DNA of 64,000 nt from Streptomyces albidoflavus (GTDB lineage Bacteria; Actinomycetota; Actinomycetes; Streptomycetales; Streptomycetaceae). Both the position numbers and the translations under genes were made by a program. Position 1 is the first letter of the stretch, and every line of letters begins with the position of its first letter. Of the stretch, positions 33,801-42,842 are shown one piece after another. The notes under the pieces are model-generated. The model saw only the letters and a program-made list of their open reading frames with translations. It was not told the DNA's origin and searched no databases. The stretch is from assembly GCF_000719955.1 (NCBI RefSeq), contig NZ_JOII01000005.1:62001-126000 (forward strand), in the 5' to 3' direction.

Positions 33801-33868
33801 ACGTCCACACCATCTCGGCCCGCTCCCGCAACCGCCCGTACTGGGACTTCGAGCCGTACTCCACCTGA
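30863..33868 (+). CDS. fxsT: FxSxx-COOH system STAND protein with TIR-like, NB-ARC and TPR domains (FxsT)
   Basis: A 1001-residue protein. Residues about 18-150 resemble a TIR fold (VTISFAGFDRAWAAWIGGLLERRG; VLSRWYVQL). Residues about 190-480 are an NB-ARC NTPase: Walker A GMPGVGKTQ near residue 211, Walker B WLLVLDGADE, sensor LITSRNPEWGEH, and the GLCTFFAPGTIP winged-helix part. From about residue 560 to the end there are tetratricopeptide repeats with the recurring GxxHPxTLxxxxNxAxxLRxLGRYxxA pattern. STAND proteins of this layout accompany FxSxx-COOH cassettes. ATG 30863 has AGGAGAGG upstream. The 110-base gap before it is relatively AT rich and may hold a promoter. Confidence 0.88.
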   Translation: MSQFLTPEAASPGGGVPQPVTISFAGFDRAWAAWIGGLLERRGHGVVLQRWDPSVREPLADSLRDLTLAPGPVLIVLSRWYVQLGPRTHEEWNAALREVAATHPGRFAAVSVTTGSLPTATSALAAVNLTGIGADEAERRVLARLGLPDTPVQAPSPEGAPRFPLDTSEVWGGVPRRNTRFTGRERILTDAHQILQDAARGTGVVTLHGMPGVGKTQLAAEYVYRFGSEYDVVWWVDAESRASFRLRVAELATALRLDTGPEYGERLRAVRDALRRGRPYGRWLLVLDGADEPHQISDLVPTGPGHVLITSRNPEWGEHNSRMLEIGVYDRAESVAFVRRRAPRLGGPDAQQLAEALGDLPLLLDQTAGWLKDSDLSVEEYIALLEGGIDQDIVKVSQDFPLAFQTAWSILLNKLRETVPESVALLGLCTFFAPGTIPVRILRDLDHQAAPEPVAGLLRDPLLWNRAVNQLRQYSVVSLDSHEFSGDDAALPGEAFYLHRMVHQIVHRDLPEADRAPFAQVVRAALAAADPGRPTDTRLWPRYAEIVPHLEHAQALESTDPAVQNLVLNCLRYLYLSGEYKTGVALGERTLEIWRRLVGDEHPRIWDLVHHYANLLRAGGDFAGTEAIERAATERLRALDGPRDLAYLRSSSGLAADLRGLGRYEEAYQLSTEIMDAYGELLGDQDSRTLSARNNVAVSLRLLGHYQRALVLDKDTMERRRELLRPRHNWTLSSEHSYALDLRLVGRYKDAESLQARNVREQRLVMGRDNPVTLDAEHNLALCHYRLGDREAAGLRLADLLDRCERTVGENHPLTLRLTVSQSCHAREHGDVDQARELSESVLHRYTTLLGPGHPFVAGVRANHALVLRNVGERRDYARYAEQAYTDMARAVGELHPWTLGCALNVSAVRNVVGDPEAAAELSRATVDRATEALGRTHPLTLSARIANAADLRGLRRRKDAEKIEDEALQDFAAVLGAQHVHTISARSRNRPYWDFEPYST

Positions 33869-33899
33869 GCCCGGCCCGGCGCCCCGTCCCCGGGAAAGC

Positions 33900-33939
33900 C
33901 CTGAGGCCCGCCCCCGCGTGTGCGGGAGCGGGCCTCAGG
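33900..33939. terminator. Bidirectional terminator between fxsT and kgd
   Basis: CCTGAGGCCCGC pairs with GCGGGCCTCAGG, and inside it CCCGC pairs with GCGGG around GTGT. It lies between convergent stop codons at 33868 and 33957. Confidence 0.8.
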
Positions 33940-33956
33940 CCGGTACAGGGCCGGGA

Positions 33957-36900
33957 TCAGGCGTCGAAGACCTCGGCGACCAGCTGGGCCTGCTCGGCCT
34001 GGTGGCGCTTGGCCGAACCGACCGCCGGGGACGAGGAGTGCGGACGCGAGATGCGCCGCAGCCGCTCGGCCGCCGGGAGGTCCGCGCCGACACCCAGGTC
34101 CAGGTGGTCGATCAGGTTGAGCGCGATGAACGGCCAGAAGCCCTGGTTCGCCGGCTCCTCCTGGGCCCACAGGAACTTCTCGGCGTTCGGGTACTTGGCG
34201 ATCTCCGCCTGGAGCTCGGCACCCGGCAGCGGGTACAGGCGCTCGACGCGGATGATCGCGGTGTCCGTGACGCCGCGCTTCTGCCGCTCTGCCTCCAGGT
34301 CGTAGTAGACCTTGCCGGCGCAGAGGACGACCTTGCGGACCTGCGAGGCGTCCACCGAGTCGTCGCCGATGACCGGGCGGAAGCCGCCCGTCGTGAACTC
34401 CTCCGCCTTCGACGCGGCGGCCTTCAGGCGCAGCATCGACTTCGGCGTGAAGACCACCAGCGGCTTGTGGTGCGGGTTGTGCACCTGCCACCGCAGGAGG
34501 TGGAAGTAGTTCGACGGGAGGGTCGGCATGGCGACCGTCATGTTGTTCTGCGCGCAGAGCTGGAGGAACCGCTCCGGGCGGGCCGAGGAGTGGTCCGGGC
34601 CCTGGCCCTCGTAGCCGTGCGGCAGCAGCAGCGTCACACCGGAGTGCTGGCTCCACTTCTGCTCGGCCGAGGAGATGAACTCGTCGACGACGGTCTGCGC
34701 GCCGTTGACGAAGTCACCGAACTGGGCCTCCCACAGCACCAGCGACTCCGGACGGGCCAGCGAGTAGCCGTACTCGAAGCCCATCGCCGCGTACTCGGAG
34801 AGCAGCGAGTCGTAGATGTTGTAGCGGGCCTGGTTGTCCGAGAGGTACAGCAGCGGCGTGTAGTCGTCGCCGGTCTCCCGGTCGATGAGGACCGCGTGGC
34901 GCTGGCCGAAGGTGCCGCGGCGCGAGTCCTGGCCGGAGAGGCGCACCGGGGTGCCCTCCATCAGCAGCGAGCCGATGGCCAGGGTCTCGCCCATGCCCCA
35001 GTCGATCGTGCCGTCCTCGACCATCGCCGCGCGGCGCTGGAGCTGCGGCAGCAGACGGGGGTGGACGGTGACCCGCTCGGGGATGTTGACCTGCGACTCG
35101 GCGATCCGCTTGACGACCTCCGGGGAGACCGCGGTGTTGACCGTGACCGGGAACTCCGCCTCGGGGCCCTCCGGCTCGTGCTCCACCGGGTGCGAGGTGG
35201 CCTCGCGGACCTCGGTGAAGACCTTCTCCAGCTGGCCCTGGAAGTCCTGGAGCGCCTGCTCCGCCTCTTCGAGGGTGATGTCGCCCCGGCCGATCAGCGA
35301 CTCGGTGTAGAGCTTGCGCACCGAGCGCTTCTTGTCGATCAGGTCGTACATCAGCGGCTGGGTGAAGGCCGGGTTGTCCGACTCGTTGTGGCCGCGGCGG
35401 CGGTAGCAGATCAGGTCGATGACGACGTCCTTGTTGAACGCCTGGCGGAACTCGAAGGCGAGCCGTCCGACGCGGACGACGGCCTCCGGGTCGTCACCGT
35501 TCACGTGGAAGATCGGCGCCTCGATCATGCGCGCCACGTCGGTGGCGTACATCGAGGAGCGCGAGGACTCCGGCGCGGCGGTGAAGCCGACCTGGTTGTT
35601 GATGACGATGTGGACCGTGCCGCCGGTGCGGTAGCCGCGCAGCTGCGACATGTTGAGCGTCTCGGCCACCACGCCCTGGCCCGCGAAGGCCGCGTCACCG
35701 TGGAGGGCGACGGGCAGGACGGTGAAGTCCGTGCCGCCCTTGTTGATGATGTCCTGCTTGGCGCGGACCACGCCCTCCATGACCGGGTCGACCGCCTCCA
35801 GGTGGGAGGGGTTGGCGGTGAGCGAGACCTTGATCTGCTCGCCGTCCAGGCCGGTGAAGGTGCCCTCGGCGCCCAGGTGGTACTTGACGTCGCCGGAGCC
35901 GTGCATCGACTTCGGGTCGAGGTTGCCCTCGAACTCCCGGAAGATCTGCGCGTACGACTTGCCGACGATGTTGGCGAGGACGTTGAGGCGGCCGCGGTGG
36001 GCCATGCCGACGACGACCTCGTCCAGCCGCGCCTCGGCCGCCGAGTCCAGGACCGCGTCGAGCAGCGGGATGACGGACTCGCCGCCCTCCAGCGAGAACC
36101 GCTTCTGGCCGACGTACTTGGTCTGCAGGAAGGTCTCGAACGCCTCGGCGCTGTTGAGCCGCCGCAGGATGCGCAGCTGCTCCTCGCGCTCGGGCTTGCC
36201 CGGACCGCGCTCCACCCGGTCCTGGATCCACTTGCGCTGCTTCGGGTCCTGGATGTGCATGAACTCGATGCCGGTGGTGCGGCAGTACGAGTCGCGCAGG
36301 ACGCCGAGGATGTCGCGGAGCTTCATCATCGACTTGCCGGCGAAGCCGCCGACGGCGAAGGTGCGCTCCAGGTCCCACAGCGTGAGCCCGTGCTCGTTGA
36401 TGTCGAGGTCGGGGTGCTTGCGCTGGTGGTACTCGAGCGGGTCGGTGTCGGCCATGACGTGGCCGCGGACCCGGTAGGAGTGGATCAGCTCGAAGACGCG
36501 GGCGGCCTTGGTGACGTCGTCGTCGTGCGAGGCGTCGATGTCCTTGAGCCAGCGGACCGGCTCGTAGGGGATGCGCAGCGCCTTGAAGATGTCGTCGTAG
36601 AACTCGTTCTCGCCGAGCAGCAGGTTGGCGACGATCCGCAGGAACTCGCCGGAGGCGGCGCCCTGGATGACCCGGTGGTCGTAGGTCGACGTCAGGGTCA
36701 TGACCTTCGAGATGCCGAGCTTGTTCAGGGTGTCCTGCGAGGTGCCCTGGAACTCCGCCGGGTACTCCATCGCGCCCACGCCGAGGATCACCGACTGGCC
36801 GGGCATCAGACGCGGCACCGAGTGGACGGTGCCGATGCCGCCGGGGTTGGTCAGCGAGACGGTGACGCCCGAGAAGTCGTCCATCGTCAGCTTGTTGTCC

Positions 36901-37736
36901 CGGGCCCGGCGGACGATGTCCTCGTACGCCTGCCAGAACTCGAAGAAGTTGAGGGTCTCGGCCTTCTTGATGGCCGCGACGACGAGCTGGCGGTCGCCGT
37001 TGGGCTTGACCAGGTCGATGGCGAGCCCGAGGTTGATGTGCTCGGGCTTGACCAGCGTCGGCTTGCCGTCCTTCTGCGCGAAGGAGTTGTTCATCGACGG
37101 CATGGCCTTGATGGCCTGCACCATGGCGTAGCCGATCAGGTGCGTGAAGGAGATCTTCCCGCCCCGGGCGCGCTTCAGGTGGTTGTTGATGACGATGCGG
37201 TTGTCGAAGAGGAGCTTGACCGGCACCGCGCGCACGGACGTGGCCGTGGGCAGCTCCAGCGAGGCGCTCATGTTCTTCGCGACCGCGGCCGAGGGGCCAC
37301 GCAGCGTGACGAACTCCGGGCCTTCCGCGGGCGCGGCAGGCTCGGCGGCCTTCGCGGCGGGCTTGGCCGGAGCGGCCTTGGCGGGGGCCGTCTTCGCGGG
37401 GGCGGCCTTGGCGGCCGGCGCCTGCTCGGCGGGCTTGGCCGGCGCGGCAGCCGGCTTCGCCTCGGGGGCCTTGGCCGCCGGAGCGGGCTTGGCCGGCGCG
37501 ACCGGGGTCGCGGCCGAGGGGGCTGCGGTCTCCACGGGAGCCGTGCCACCCCCGCCGGGCTTGTAGTCGGCGAAGAAGTCCCACCAGGCTCGGTCTACCG
37601 AGTTCGGGTCCTGGAGGTACTGCTGGTAGATCTCGTCGACGAGCCACTCGTTCGACCCGAACGCGGCGGCAGGACTCTTGCCCTGCCCCGCTTGGTCGGT
37701 CGAGACGCTCGAATTACTGGGGGACTGTGGCGACAC
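33957..37736 (-). CDS. kgd: Multifunctional 2-oxoglutarate decarboxylase/dehydrogenase E1 with fused succinyltransferase domain
   Basis: A 1259-residue TCA-cycle enzyme of the actinobacterial KGD type. The N-terminal [27 protein letters not shown] segment is the conserved E1 start; residues about 60-150 are an Ala/Pro/Lys linker. The E2-like acyltransferase domain has [15 protein letters not shown] and the catalytic YDHRVIQGA (near residue 352). The thiamine-diphosphate E1 domain follows, with [25 protein letters not shown] (near residue 745) and [15 protein letters not shown]. There is no lipoyl domain. GTG 37736 (MSPQSPSN...) matches the usual family start; a GTG nine codons earlier lacks a ribosome site. 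The two-component pair lies upstream. Confidence 0.95.
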   Translation of the reverse strand: MSPQSPSNSSVSTDQAGQGKSPAAAFGSNEWLVDEIYQQYLQDPNSVDRAWWDFFADYKPGGGGTAPVETAAPSAATPVAPAKPAPAAKAPEAKPAAAPAKPAEQAPAAKAAPAKTAPAKAAPAKPAAKAAEPAAPAEGPEFVTLRGPSAAVAKNMSASLELPTATSVRAVPVKLLFDNRIVINNHLKRARGGKISFTHLIGYAMVQAIKAMPSMNNSFAQKDGKPTLVKPEHINLGLAIDLVKPNGDRQLVVAAIKKAETLNFFEFWQAYEDIVRRARDNKLTMDDFSGVTVSLTNPGGIGTVHSVPRLMPGQSVILGVGAMEYPAEFQGTSQDTLNKLGISKVMTLTSTYDHRVIQGAASGEFLRIVANLLLGENEFYDDIFKALRIPYEPVRWLKDIDASHDDDVTKAARVFELIHSYRVRGHVMADTDPLEYHQRKHPDLDINEHGLTLWDLERTFAVGGFAGKSMMKLRDILGVLRDSYCRTTGIEFMHIQDPKQRKWIQDRVERGPGKPEREEQLRILRRLNSAEAFETFLQTKYVGQKRFSLEGGESVIPLLDAVLDSAAEARLDEVVVGMAHRGRLNVLANIVGKSYAQIFREFEGNLDPKSMHGSGDVKYHLGAEGTFTGLDGEQIKVSLTANPSHLEAVDPVMEGVVRAKQDIINKGGTDFTVLPVALHGDAAFAGQGVVAETLNMSQLRGYRTGGTVHIVINNQVGFTAAPESSRSSMYATDVARMIEAPIFHVNGDDPEAVVRVGRLAFEFRQAFNKDVVIDLICYRRRGHNESDNPAFTQPLMYDLIDKKRSVRKLYTESLIGRGDITLEEAEQALQDFQGQLEKVFTEVREATSHPVEHEPEGPEAEFPVTVNTAVSPEVVKRIAESQVNIPERVTVHPRLLPQLQRRAAMVEDGTIDWGMGETLAIGSLLMEGTPVRLSGQDSRRGTFGQRHAVLIDRETGDDYTPLLYLSDNQARYNIYDSLLSEYAAMGFEYGYSLARPESLVLWEAQFGDFVNGAQTVVDEFISSAEQKWSQHSGVTLLLPHGYEGQGPDHSSARPERFLQLCAQNNMTVAMPTLPSNYFHLLRWQVHNPHHKPLVVFTPKSMLRLKAAASKAEEFTTGGFRPVIGDDSVDASQVRKVVLCAGKVYYDLEAERQKRGVTDTAIIRVERLYPLPGAELQAEIAKYPNAEKFLWAQEEPANQGFWPFIALNLIDHLDLGVGADLPAAERLRRISRPHSSSPAVGSAKRHQAEQAQLVAEVFDA

Positions 37737-38006
37737 GGCGGCAACCGCCCTCTTCCGCTTCACAAGGTGGTGGACAGCGGGAATAAAGGCTACGCCTTCG
37801 TCACCGAGAGGTGCAGGCCGGGCCGGGCATCCGTCGTGAAAGTCACACCAGATCCCGTGTTTCGGGTCTCTGATTGGCGGGAAACAAGCGGGATTTCCCT
37901 CCAGCCCGGACGCCTCCGTGCACGGCCGCGGTCCCTCGGGCCCGCATCCCTGTCAGTTGGCACGTCGTTACTGCGTTACCGCTATGAACAGTACGCCACT
38001 CGGGGG

Positions 38007-39092
38007 TCAACCGTGTGCTTCGGGCAGCCCCGGCAGGCTGACGCGAATACGGCAGCCACGTGCGGATTCGGCGACCCCGATGCGCCCGCCGTGCAGATCC
38101 ACCGCCCACCGCGCGATGGCCAGGCCGAGCCCCGTCCCGCCGTCCGCGCCGGGCTCGTGCGGCTTGGCCGCGCTGCCCCGGTTGAACCGCTCGAAGACCC
38201 GGTGCCACTCCGACTCGGGGATGCCCGGCCCCTCGTCCAGCACCTCCAGCTCCAGCGACTGGGCGCCCTGGCCCGGGCGGGCACGGACAGTGACGGCGCC
38301 GCTCGGCGGGGAGTGCTTGACGGCGTTGTCGATGAGGTTGGCGACCACCTGGTGGAGCCGCTCCACGTCCGCGTAGGCCGTCAGGTCCAGCGGCTCGACG
38401 TCCAGGATGAGGTGGACGTCGGTACGGCTGTGGTTGCCCGAGCCGGAGGTGGTCCGGCGCTGCGAGGCGACCAGGTTGGCCTCCTTCAGCACCCCGGAGA
38501 GGTAGGGCCAGACCTCGAAGCGGTGGGCCTTCAGCGGGACGACACCGTTGTCGAGGCGGGAGAGGTCGAGCAGGGTGTCGACCAGCCGGCCCAGCCGCTC
38601 GGTCTGCTTCAGCGCGGTGCGCATCGTCTCCGGGTCGGCCGCCGAGACGCCGTCCACGACGTTCTCCAGCACCGCGCGGAGCGCCGCGATGGGGGTGCGC
38701 AGCTCGTGCGAGACGTTGGCGACCAGCTCCTTGCGGTGCAGGTCCTGCGACTCCAGCTCGTCGGCCATCCGGTTGATGGTGTGCGCGAGGTCGCCCAGTT
38801 CGTCGCGGCGGTCCGCCCCGCGCGCCCGGCGCGTGTAGTCGCCGTGCGACACGGAGCGGGCCACGGAGTTCATCTCGTCCAGCGGCGCCGTCAGGCCGTG
38901 CGCCACGAACTGCGTGATCAGCAGTGTGGCGATCATGGAGAAGACGGTGATGAAGCGGAGTTCGGTGTCGGTGCGGACCGCCACCATCAGCAGCCCGGTG
39001 GTGATCAGCACGGAGATGACGACCAGCGCGCCGAGCTTCGTCTTCACGGAGAAGGGCCGGTACCCGCCCTGGGGGGCCGCTGGGCCGGTCAT
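38007..39092 (-). CDS. Two-component sensor histidine kinase
   Basis: A 361-residue HisKA-type kinase. Two hydrophobic segments (ALVVISVLITTGLLMVAV and FITVFSMIATLLITQFV) lie at residues about 20-60 with almost no extracellular loop, followed by HAMP (GLTAPLDEMNSVARSVSHGDYTRRA). The phosphorylated His is in VSHELRTP, and the ATPase domain has NLIDNAVKHS, DEGPGIP and GTGLGLAIA. The signal is probably sensed in or at the membrane. ATG 39092 overlaps the response regulator stop by four bases. The pair is adjacent to kgd. Confidence 0.92.
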   Translation of the reverse strand: MTGPAAPQGGYRPFSVKTKLGALVVISVLITTGLLMVAVRTDTELRFITVFSMIATLLITQFVAHGLTAPLDEMNSVARSVSHGDYTRRARGADRRDELGDLAHTINRMADELESQDLHRKELVANVSHELRTPIAALRAVLENVVDGVSAADPETMRTALKQTERLGRLVDTLLDLSRLDNGVVPLKAHRFEVWPYLSGVLKEANLVASQRRTTSGSGNHSRTDVHLILDVEPLDLTAYADVERLHQVVANLIDNAVKHSPPSGAVTVRARPGQGAQSLELEVLDEGPGIPESEWHRVFERFNRGSAAKPHEPGADGGTGLGLAIARWAVDLHGGRIGVAESARGCRIRVSLPGLPEAHG

Positions 39093-39829
39093 GGCGTCGG
39101 CGTCTCCAGGGCGTAGCCGACACCGTGGACGGTGCGGATCCGCTCCGCGCCGATCTTCCGCCGCAGCGCCTTGATGTGGCTGTCGACCGTCCGCGTGCCG
39201 GAGGCGTCGGCCCAGTCCCACACCTCGGCGAGCAGCTGCTCGCGGGAGAGGACGGCGCGCGGGGTGTTGGCCAGGCAGACCAGCAGGTCGAACTCGGTGG
39301 GCGTCAGGTGGACGTCCTCCGCGTGGACCCGGACCCGGCGCTGGGCGTGGTCGATCTCCAGTTCGCCGAGGCGGAGGATGCCGCTGCGGGGGGTGGCCGC
39401 CGCGAGCGCCGCCCGCTCGACGCGGCGCAGCAGGACGTGTACGCGCGCCGCCAGCTCCCGCATGGAGAACGGCTTGGTCATGTAGTCGTCCGCGCCGACG
39501 CCGAGCCCGACCAGCATGTCGGTCTCGTCGTCACGTGCCGTGAGCATCATCACCGGCACCGGGCGCTGCGCCTGGACTCTGCGGCAGACCTCCAGGCCGT
39601 CGAAGCCGGGCAGCATGATGTCGAGGATCAGCAGATCGGGCTGCCAGGCCTCGGCGGTGTCGACCGCCGCGGGCCCGTCCGTCGCCGTCTGCACGAGGAA
39701 GCCCTCGGCCCGCAGCCGGGCGGAAATGGCTTCGACGATCGTGGTGTCGTCCTCGACCACCAGCACCCGGCGCTGTGCACCCGGCGTCGCCGCCGAATTG
39801 CCGTTGTGGGAGGTCTGTGTGTGCTCCAT
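39089..39829 (-). CDS. Two-component response regulator, OmpR/PhoB family
   Basis: A 246-residue regulator. The receiver domain (residues about 20-135) has the acidic pocket VVEDD, the phosphoacceptor Asp in LLILDIMLPG and the Lys in YMTKPFS. The C-terminal winged helix has LTPTEFDLLVCLANTPRAVLSREQLLAEVW and the recognition-helix region TVDSHIKALRRKIG. ATG 39829 gives a Ser/Gly/Ala N-terminal tail. Cotranscribed with the sensor kinase downstream through an ATGA overlap. Confidence 0.93.
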   Translation of the reverse strand: MEHTQTSHNGNSAATPGAQRRVLVVEDDTTIVEAISARLRAEGFLVQTATDGPAAVDTAEAWQPDLLILDIMLPGFDGLEVCRRVQAQRPVPVMMLTARDDETDMLVGLGVGADDYMTKPFSMRELAARVHVLLRRVERAALAAATPRSGILRLGELEIDHAQRRVRVHAEDVHLTPTEFDLLVCLANTPRAVLSREQLLAEVWDWADASGTRTVDSHIKALRRKIGAERIRTVHGVGYALETPTP

Positions 39830-39924
39830 CGCCCGCCCCTGGAAGTGCGCCTGGTTGGTATGCCGGACCTCGTGGGGAGATCCGGGGGATGGTGAGCAGC
39901 GTAAGGGCTGGACAGGGCTCGGGG

Positions 39925-40635
39925 CTACGCGGCCTTGACAGCGAGGTGCACGACGTCCGGGACGCCCCGGGCAACGGGGATCTCTTCGGTACGGACCGCC
40001 CGGAATCCGCATTTACGCAATGTTCTTTCGAAAACGGCGGACGGCTGTGCCGACCAGACCGCGAGCACCCCGCCGTCGGTCAGCCGCGCGGCGCAGGCGG
40101 CGAGGCCGGCCGGCGCGTACAGCCCGTCGTTGTCCTCGGTCACCGTCCAGTCGGGCCCGTTGTCGATGTCGAGGCAGAGCGCGTCGTAGGTGGCGGTGGT
40201 GGTGCGCAGGTGCTCCAGCAGGTCGGCGCGGACCACCTCGGTACGCGGGTCGGCCAGCGCGGCGCCGGAGATCCGGGCCAGCGGGGGCGCCTCGCCCGCG
40301 GTGTGCCAGTCGATGACGGCGGGCTCCCGCTCCACCACGGTGATCCGCCCCCACCCCGGCCCGGCCGCCGCGTGCGCGAGCGAGAAGCCGACCCCCAGCC
40401 CGCCGATGAGCACCCGGGGCGCCTCCCGCCCGCCGAGCGCCTCCAGGGCCGCGTCGACCAGCAGCCGCTCGGACCGCCCGTCGGAGGTGTCCATCAGGAA
40501 CGTCCCGTTGGCGATGATCTGGAGCAGCCCCCCGTGCCGCCGCAGCACCACCTCGCCGTACGGGCCCTCCCGCCGGTCCAGCACCTCGGGGACGGTCTCC
40601 TCGGGGGCGAAGGGGGCGGGGTGCGGGGCGGGCAT
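39925..40635 (-). CDS. Spermidine synthase-like methyltransferase-fold protein
   Basis: A 236-residue protein with the PABS/spermidine synthase fold. The nucleotide-binding strand is VLIGGLGVGFSLAHA near residue 72, followed by ITVVEREPAVIDWH and YDALCLDIDNGPDWTV; GPYGEVVLRRHG in the N-terminal part is the family's beta-strand start. Amino-acid residues for putrescine binding are not clearly kept, so it may not make spermidine. ATG 40635 has GGAGG upstream. It lies upstream of the response regulator on the same strand, 95 bases away. Confidence 0.8.
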   Translation of the reverse strand: MPAPHPAPFAPEETVPEVLDRREGPYGEVVLRRHGGLLQIIANGTFLMDTSDGRSERLLVDAALEALGGREAPRVLIGGLGVGFSLAHAAAGPGWGRITVVEREPAVIDWHTAGEAPPLARISGAALADPRTEVVRADLLEHLRTTTATYDALCLDIDNGPDWTVTEDNDGLYAPAGLAACAARLTDGGVLAVWSAQPSAVFERTLRKCGFRAVRTEEIPVARGVPDVVHLAVKAA

Positions 40636-40745
40636 GGCGGCGACCTCCGGGTGACGCGGTGTGCGGGGGTGGCACCATCCTGGCCGGGGCCGACGGCGGC
40701 GACAAGCGGTTTCGGCAGGGGCCACCCGGCCGGGTACGGGCCGGC

Positions 40746-41354
40746 TCACCCCACGGCGGCCCGCACCGTACGAGGCCCCCGCGCCAGCCACAGCCCGACC
40801 CCGGCGGCGCCCACGGCCGAGGCGACCGCCCAGGCCAGGGGAGCCCCGGCCCCGGCGGCGGGCCAGGCGATCACCTCGTACCGGCGGCCGTGGACGGGCG
40901 GCGCCGCCAGCCACACCGCCGCCGCGTGGAGCGGGCCGAGCAGCGCGCCGAGCGGGGCGCCGGCCAGTACCGAGGCGCCGGCGCTGAGCCCGGCCGCGCC
41001 GACCGCGTTCCGCACGGTCGCGGCGGCGTCGGCGCCGGGGGCGAGGGCCACCAGGGCGGCGGCCGGCACGGTCAGAGCCAGCAGCGGCCAGAGCCGCAGC
41101 CACCAGCGGGCCCGCACCGTCCCCGCCTCGACCTCCGGCCCGTACGAGGCCGAGGCGCCGACGGCCAGGGCAGCGGCCAGCGCCGGGGCGAGGGCGGCGA
41201 GCGGGGCCGGCTCCTGACCGCCGGAGCCCGCCGACGCGTCGCCGCTCCACCAGGCGGCGGCGAGGAGCAGGGCGAGGCAGGCGGCGGCGGGGGCGAGGCG
41301 GTTCAGGCGGGCGTGGAGCACGGGCGGTGGGGCAGTGGTCGCGACGATGGCCAT
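40746..41354 (-). CDS. Membrane protein, last gene of the sigma factor/ABC operon
   Basis: A 202-residue Ala-rich protein with about six hydrophobic segments (LAPAAACLALLLAAAWW, LAALAPALAAALAVGASASYGPE, WPLLALTVPAAALVAL, AWAVASAVGAAGVGLWL). The segment ASYGPEVEAGTVRAR resembles the cytoplasmic loop of the two permease-like proteins upstream (SYGPHTDPLHELT in the 43618 gene), so it may be a paralogous permease half. The gap of 111 bases from the previous gene and lack of a clear ribosome site leave the start uncertain. No defined function. Confidence 0.6.
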   Translation of the reverse strand: MAIVATTAPPPVLHARLNRLAPAAACLALLLAAAWWSGDASAGSGGQEPAPLAALAPALAAALAVGASASYGPEVEAGTVRARWWLRLWPLLALTVPAAALVALAPGADAAATVRNAVGAAGLSAGASVLAGAPLGALLGPLHAAAVWLAAPPVHGRRYEVIAWPAAGAGAPLAWAVASAVGAAGVGLWLARGPRTVRAAVG

Positions 41355-41465
41355 CAGAGGTCTGGTCCAATCCGGTTCAGGGTGGCTCCGGGCGGGGTGC
41401 AGGGGCGGTGCGGCAGGGTGCGCGGGGCGCCGCCCTTCCCTCGTGGGGCGGCGTCCCGCGCACGG

Positions 41466-42842
41466 TCAGAGGGCCGGCTGGGCCGCGGAGTCGCAGCGCC
41501 GGGCGGCGGCGAGGTACGCCCCGAGCCAGGCGGCGCGTTCGGTCTCGGGCAGGGCGCGGAGGCGGTCGAGCTTGTTGAGGGCGGCGCGGGTCTCGGCGAC
41601 ACCTTCGGCACCCCGGTACCGCTCGGCCCGCTTCAGGGCGTCCGCCGGATCGCTGAGGTTCCGCCGGTGGGCCGGGGCGAGGTAGGTCCACACCACGTCC
41701 TCCAGCGCTCCGCCGGAGGGGTCCGGGCAGTCCGGGGAGATCAGGCCCGCCACCGTCTCCCACGTGAACACCGCCTCGTCGGCCACCTCCCCGCGCACCA
41801 CGGTGCGGCCGAGCGGGGTGAAGGAGGGGAGCGGCACCTCCCCCGAGTCCCGGCGCACGCGGTGCCCGCGCCGCTCCTCCACGAACCGCTCGGGCAGTCC
41901 CGGCGCTCCCGCCAGCCGCTCCCGCAGCCCCGACAGCGCCTCCCCTGTGGGGGCGAGCAGGTTCCGGTGGCGCTCGGTCACGCAGATCCGGGGCGTCCCG
42001 TCGTCGCAGACCAGGCGCTGGGCACGGGGGTCCGTCCGCCAGGCGTCGTCACCGGTCTGGACCAGTACGGTTCCGGCGAGCGCGGCGGCCAGCAACGGAA
42101 CCAGGGCGAGCAGTCTCCGCCGGGCGAGGTGGCCCACCAGTGCGGCCAGCGCGAGGCCGCCGACCCACACCGCGATCACCGGCGCCAGCCAGAGCGCCGG
42201 TATCCCCTCGCTCACCCCCGGCTCCTGCGCGGGGGCCAGCCGGCCCAAGGGCGTGTCGACGTACGCGGAGACCCCGAGCAGCAGGTAGCACCCGAGTGCC
42301 AGGACCAGCGCGATCCCCCGCCAGGTCACCACCCGCCCCACCACGAAGCCGACCGCCGTCAGCCCCGCCACCAGCACCGCGTCGGCCACGTGCAGCAGCC
42401 CGTGCCCCCAGGTGAGCCCGCCGCCCAGGGAGTACGGCCAGGTCGCCAGATACACCCCGGCCGTGCCGAGGAGCTGGGCCGCCACCACGCAGGCCACCAG
42501 CGGGGCCAGTGCCGTGAGCGCCCGCTCCCGGCGTCCGCGTACCGCCTGGCGCAGCAGGTCGCCGGTGCCCCGGCGGTGCTCCCGGCCGCCCTGCCGGCAG
42601 CCGGCGGCGGCCACCAGAGGGCCGAGGAGGAGCATGGTCGTCGTGCGCAGCAGGCCGTGCGTCCGGGCCCAGTCGCCCTGCCACTCGGCCGCCTTGGTCC
42701 CCATCGTCACGGCGAGCGTCAGCAGCACGGCCGCCCCGGCCCAGGGGGCGAGCCCGCGCCGGAGTTCGCTGCGCCAGGGGCTTGGCGCGGCAACGGGGTT
42801 CGGGGGAGCGGGTGCGGTCCGGGTCGCGGTGGGCGCGCTCAT
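41466..42842 (-). CDS. ABC transporter permease-like membrane protein
   Basis: A 458-residue protein with about six transmembrane segments in the first 260 residues (APWAGAAVLLTLAVTMGT, TMLLLGPLVAAAGCRQGGREHRRGTGDLL, LVACVVAAQLLGTAGVYLATW, GIALVLALGCYLLLGVSAYV, LLALVPLLAAALAGTVLV) and a soluble C-terminal domain of about 190 residues, probably extracytoplasmic, with three cysteines. The CRQGGREHRRGTGDLLRQ loop is typical of ABC-2-like permeases where the ATPase docks. ATG 42842 overlaps the ATPase stop codon. Confidence 0.7.
   Translation of the reverse strand: MSAPTATRTAPAPPNPVAAPSPWRSELRRGLAPWAGAAVLLTLAVTMGTKAAEWQGDWARTHGLLRTTTMLLLGPLVAAAGCRQGGREHRRGTGDLLRQAVRGRRERALTALAPLVACVVAAQLLGTAGVYLATWPYSLGGGLTWGHGLLHVADAVLVAGLTAVGFVVGRVVTWRGIALVLALGCYLLLGVSAYVDTPLGRLAPAQEPGVSEGIPALWLAPVIAVWVGGLALAALVGHLARRRLLALVPLLAAALAGTVLVQTGDDAWRTDPRAQRLVCDDGTPRICVTERHRNLLAPTGEALSGLRERLAGAPGLPERFVEERRGHRVRRDSGEVPLPSFTPLGRTVVRGEVADEAVFTWETVAGLISPDCPDPSGGALEDVVWTYLAPAHRRNLSDPADALKRAERYRGAEGVAETRAALNKLDRLRALPETERAAWLGAYLAAARRCDSAAQPAL

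Noticed and set aside
33918..39116. A 1732-codon open frame opposite kgd and the two-component genes
   Set aside because: It is the antisense shadow of strongly biased genes; the plus strand genes there have clear domains, and the product resembles no protein.
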